DNA of 64,000 nt, from the NCBI GenBank assembly GCA_017550685.1, contig JAFZOJ010000134.1, positions 54,715 through 118,714 of the forward strand, written 5' to 3'. Both the position numbers and the translations under genes were made by a program. The notes under the pieces were generated by a model. The model had not been told where the DNA came from and did no database searches. It was given only the letters and a program-made list of their open reading frames with translations. Positions 61,498-64,000 of the stretch are shown piece after piece. Numbering within the stretch: the first letter of the stretch is position 1; each line of letters starts with the position of its first letter. This DNA comes from Treponema sp. (lineage in GTDB: Bacteria; Spirochaetota; Spirochaetia; Treponematales; Treponemataceae).

Positions 61498-62121
61498 ATG
61501 AAAAAGAACATTTTTTATTTTATCACTGCTTTTGCAGTATTATTTTCAATACTTTTCTCTTCCTGTGCAACAAAGAACAACCCGCCGGTACAAGACAACA
61601 ATGCTGTAGAAGAACCTGCAGTTATTCCAGGCGGAAATGACGAAACAGTTGTTGTAGAAGATACAGTAGAAATTCTTGGGGAAGACGAACTTACTGATGA
61701 TGAATACCTTCGTTCCATTGCAGGACTTGAAGGTACTTCGGTTTCTAAAAAGGAATTTGAGGACGATAAGCACGAAATTCTGGAAATCATTTCTGAACTT
61801 GCCATCATCATGGAAACAAAAGATACCCTTGCCTGGCTCAATTATATAGATGAACCTTCAAAAGAGTACTATAAAAATCCTGTAAACCTGCGCAAGGCTC
61901 AGAGAAAGCTTCCTAACAAGCTGATTGAACTCAAAACTATTGAAGATTACTTTAAGTATGTATTTATTCCTGCAAGAAAGAACAGTCATATTGACGAAAT
62001 CCGTTATGTTTCAAAGACTCACGTAAAGGCAGTTCAGGTCCGCGAAGAATCTGATGCCATTTATTATGAATTCAAAAAGGATAACGGCAAGTGGCAGGTG
62101 TATTTACCGCCTGTTTCATAA
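61498..62121 (+). CDS. Lipoprotein of unknown function
   Basis: 207 residues from ATG 61498. Signal MKKNIFYFITAFAVLFSILFS with lipobox FSSC. The mature region starts with a low-complexity acidic stretch (NNPPVQDNNAVEEPA ... EDELTDDEY) and ends in a compact domain (~90-207, LAWLNYIDEPSKEYYKNPVN, KLIELKTIEDYFKYVFIPAR) resembling spirochaete lipoproteins of unknown role. Followed after 69 bp by the HEAT-like exported protein with its own promoter. Confidence 0.82.
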   Translation: MKKNIFYFITAFAVLFSILFSSCATKNNPPVQDNNAVEEPAVIPGGNDETVVVEDTVEILGEDELTDDEYLRSIAGLEGTSVSKKEFEDDKHEILEIISELAIIMETKDTLAWLNYIDEPSKEYYKNPVNLRKAQRKLPNKLIELKTIEDYFKYVFIPARKNSHIDEIRYVSKTHVKAVQVREESDAIYYEFKKDNGKWQVYLPPVS

Positions 62122-62136
62122 AAACTGCTTATTCTG

Positions 62137-62165
62137 TTGATTTTTTAACATTCATAATTTATAAT
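62137..62165 (+). promoter_or_regulatory. Sigma-70-type promoter of the HEAT-like gene
   Basis: TTGATT (62137-62142), 17 bp spacer, TATAAT (62160-62165). The start of transcription near 62172 leaves a short leader with AGGAGG (62178-62183) before ATG 62191, a conventional leadered message in contrast to the upstream gene. Confidence 0.7.
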
Positions 62166-62190
62166 TAAATAATTCATAGGAGGAAAATTT

Positions 62191-62937
62191 ATGAATAAAA
62201 AGATTTTGGTTGCAGGTGCTTTAATTTGTGCATCAACCCTTGTATTTGCTCAGTCACAGTCGGTACAGAAAAAATCCGGCAGTTCAAATAATAATAAAGA
62301 AACTTACGTAGAAAACGAATATCTTAACGATATTGATACAGAAATCATCATGGGACTTGCAGAAGCAGACGAACTGGACACCAAGCTCGTAGCACTCCAG
62401 TACATTGCAGATGCAATCAACGCAGGAAATACTTCTCCTGGAGTTATTCAGGCTCTTGATAAGCTTTCGGGCGAAGGTACACTTACTGAATCACGTACAA
62501 AGAACCGCAAGGTTAATAACTTTCCTGAAGTAAGACGTCAGGCATGTCTTTTGATGGCTAATGTTCCTGGTGAACACACAAAGAATCAGCTTATTGACGT
62601 TCTTGTAACTGATGATGAACCAATGGTTCTTTCTGCTGCAGTTCAGTCACTTGCTGCAATTAATCCGGAAGATGCAGATCAGGTAATTTCTGCAATTGCC
62701 TTTGTTCATAAACGCATTTACTACCTTAACCCTACTTCAAGCTTTGCATGGGAAGTTGTAGATGCTTTCGAAAAGCTTGGTCCAAATGCCTCTAACAGAA
62801 GCGAAATGGTAAATACACTTACTATGATTTCTGTTAACTACAGATATTCTAAACCTGTAAGAGACAAGGCTTTGAACCTGCTCAAGAAGTTCTCTTCTAG
62901 TTCCGGTTCAAGCTCTAAGAAAACAGACGAAAAATAA
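62191..62937 (+). CDS. Exported HEAT-repeat-like protein
   Basis: 248 residues. Signal peptide MNKKILVAGALICASTLVFA then QSQ. The mature part is helical with HEAT-like pairs: TKLVALQYIADAINAGNTSP, VRRQACLLMANVPGEHTKNQ, MVLSAAVQSLAAINPEDADQ, VRDKALNLLKKFSSSS. It ends in a Ser-rich tail. Probably periplasmic, a protein-binding scaffold. Its downstream neighbour maf starts 10 bp later, so they may be co-transcribed. Confidence 0.82.
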   Translation: MNKKILVAGALICASTLVFAQSQSVQKKSGSSNNNKETYVENEYLNDIDTEIIMGLAEADELDTKLVALQYIADAINAGNTSPGVIQALDKLSGEGTLTESRTKNRKVNNFPEVRRQACLLMANVPGEHTKNQLIDVLVTDDEPMVLSAAVQSLAAINPEDADQVISAIAFVHKRIYYLNPTSSFAWEVVDAFEKLGPNASNRSEMVNTLTMISVNYRYSKPVRDKALNLLKKFSSSSGSSSKKTDEK

Positions 62938-62946
62938 TTTAGGACA

Positions 62947-63537
62947 ATGGAACCAATAATATTAGCTTCTTCCTCACCACGACGTCAGGAAATTCTAAAA
63001 ATGCTCAAAATCCCGTATAGGGTTATTATGCCTAACATTGATGAAACTATTTCTTCAATGCTTTCGCATGATGAAATTCCTGAATTGTTGGCTCGCGAAA
63101 AAGTTCTTGCCGTTATAAAGTCTCTCCCTGTTGGACAGGAAATTCCATGGGTTTTGGGAGCTGATACAATCATTTCTTATAACGGTAAGCTTTACGGTAA
63201 GCCGCAGGATCAGGACGAAGCTTTTTCTTTCCTTAAAGATTTTCAGGGAAGCACACATACAATTCTTACTGCACTTGTTCTCTACAATGGAAAAACACGT
63301 CTTACTACATCCAAGCTGTGCAAAACAAAGGTAAAATTCCGCCCTATGACAGACGAAGAAATCCAGTGGTATGTAGATACAGGTGAATGGCACGGAGCAG
63401 CCGGCGGCTACAGAATACAGAGCCTTGCTTCTATGTTTATAAGTCACATAGACGGTTCATATTCAGGGGCTATCGGGTTGCCTATTTCCGAGCTTTACGA
63501 TATATTAACAGAACAAGGATACAAAATCCTTGAATAG
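62947..63537 (+). CDS. maf: Maf-like nucleotide pyrophosphatase
   Basis: 196 residues. Begins MEPIILASSSPRRQEILKML with the SSPRR signature, then PNIDETIS near 31, LGADTIISYNGKLYGKP near 72 and the late GEWHGAAGGYRIQ and GSYSGAIGLPISEL blocks. Maf proteins hydrolyse non-canonical or modified nucleoside triphosphates. Weak ribosome site (AGGA). Standard length. Confidence 0.95.
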   Translation: MEPIILASSSPRRQEILKMLKIPYRVIMPNIDETISSMLSHDEIPELLAREKVLAVIKSLPVGQEIPWVLGADTIISYNGKLYGKPQDQDEAFSFLKDFQGSTHTILTALVLYNGKTRLTTSKLCKTKVKFRPMTDEEIQWYVDTGEWHGAAGGYRIQSLASMFISHIDGSYSGAIGLPISELYDILTEQGYKILE

Positions 63538-63659
63538 AGCCGTCGGCTCAAAATATCTTCCGGCCCTTTTGGGTACGAGAAACAGAGTATGGAGACAGTG
63601 TCATTCCGAACTTGTTTCGGAATCTATCTTTAGTTGAGATGCTGAAACGAGTTCAGCAT
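63537..63659. repeat. Three hairpins upstream of rpsB, two REP-like
   Basis: GAGCC-GTC-GGCTC (63537-63549) at the maf stop; ATTCCGAA-CTTG-TTTCGGAAT (63603-63623), the same as at 49592; and ATGCTGAA-ACGAG-TTCAGCAT (63639-63659). None has a T tract. They may sit in the rpsB leader; a ribosomal-protein leader role is possible but not supported by sequence alone. Confidence 0.65.
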
Positions 63660-63697
63660 GACGGTCAACTGAGAAACTGTCCGTGAAGGAGTTAATC

Positions 63698-64000
63698 ATG
63701 GCTGTAGTTACCATGAAGAACCTGCTTGAATCCGGAGTACATTTCGGTCATCAGGTAAAACGCTGGGATCCACGTATGAAGAAGTATATCTTCGCAGAAC
63801 GCAATGGAATCCACATTATTGACTTGCAGAAGACAATCGCTGCAATTAAAGACGGATATGATGAAGTTCGTCGTGTTACTGCTGCAGGAAAATCAGTACT
63901 GTTCGTAGGAACAAAAAAACAGGCACAGCAGGCTGTACAGAAAGAAGCTGAACGCTGTGGCATGTTCTATGTAAACAACCGCTGGCTTGGTGGTATGCTT
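63698..64000 (+). CDS. rpsB: 30S ribosomal protein S2, 5' part
   Basis: First 101 codons; the rest is beyond the window. [20 protein letters not shown], then [20 protein letters not shown] and [12 protein letters not shown] are diagnostic of S2. GAAGGAG (63685-63691) is a strong ribosome site six bases before the ATG. Usually followed by tsf. Confidence 0.97.
   Translation, partial: MAVVTMKNLLESGVHFGHQVKRWDPRMKKYIFAERNGIHIIDLQKTIAAIKDGYDEVRRVTAAGKSVLFVGTKKQAQQAVQKEAERCGMFYVNNRWLGGML

Noticed and set aside
63537..63659. Hairpins upstream of rpsB considered as an S2 autoregulatory leader or terminator
   Set aside because: Two of the three are ordinary REP copies found elsewhere and none is followed by a T tract.

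Overview
The window looks like a piece of chromosome from a host-associated, low-GC spirochaete of the genus Treponema. The grounds are a P83/100-type antigen gene near a CHASE2 adenylate cyclase gene (a pairing I also recall from T. pallidum), many lipoproteins with spirochaete-like lipoboxes, MCP-type receptors, a FemAB-type ligase, and GGDEF/EAL signalling proteins. The metabolic set (ferredoxin-linked 2-oxoacid oxidoreductase, acyl-CoA synthetases, Rnf-like operon) fits an anaerobic gut or rumen treponeme. The species is not determined.

Layout. 1-12.6 kb: partial RNase Z; a MATE exporter with a small partner; a moxR-DUF58-membrane protein-ATP-grasp run; and, on the minus strand, metG, a 7TM protein, a FemAB ligase and a FAH-like protein. 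12.9-22 kb: an MCP; an acyl-CoA synthetase with an XRE-cupin regulator; two channel-like RCK proteins plus a free-standing cyclic-nucleotide-binding protein; a second acyl-CoA synthetase. 22-28 kb: a FIST sensor, a giant [FeFe]-hydrogenase-like/GGDEF/EAL fusion and a convergent diguanylate cyclase. 28-31 kb: a four-subunit 2-oxoacid:ferredoxin oxidoreductase with a second XRE-cupin gene downstream. 31-39 kb: HD, OmpA, LUD, MCP, a lipoprotein and an eroded GH57-like protein. 39-45.5 kb: an operon in the exact order of rnfCDGEAB (here minus strand), preceded by a membrane protein and a DUF212 gene, in which most redox signatures are missing. 45.5-64 kb: housekeeping genes (rluC-like, pcnB, rumA-like, rnc, acpP, rpmF, coaD, maf, rpsB) mixed with envelope proteins, the P83/100 homologue, an M30-like protease and the adenylate cyclase.

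Non-coding structure is the most unusual part. A ~155 bp element occurs five times in the first 22 kb, with a very diverged sixth copy at 60.8 kb. All copies fold the same way through compensating changes, have AT-rich outer arms that usually pair with each other although they differ between copies, and point the same end at a start codon; in the five close copies the core lies 60-73 bp from that codon. A second family of short REP-like hairpins (ATTGTCGGG-type and ATTCCGAA-type) is scattered between genes and creates false N-terminal extensions of several ORFs. Three promoters, those of the XRE-cupin/acyl-CoA synthetase operon, the second acyl-CoA synthetase and the oxidoreductase operon, share a nearly identical architecture: two 15-mers 19 bp apart upstream of TCTATTGA with a -35 box, then 17 bp, then a -10. 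This suggests one regulon for activating short or branched acids and carboxylating the CoA esters with ferredoxin. Many first genes have a (TGn)TATAAT-like -10 only 6-9 nt before the start codon and no Shine-Dalgarno, which points to frequent leaderless transcripts. No tRNA, rRNA, CRISPR array, insertion sequence with a transposase, or prophage was seen.
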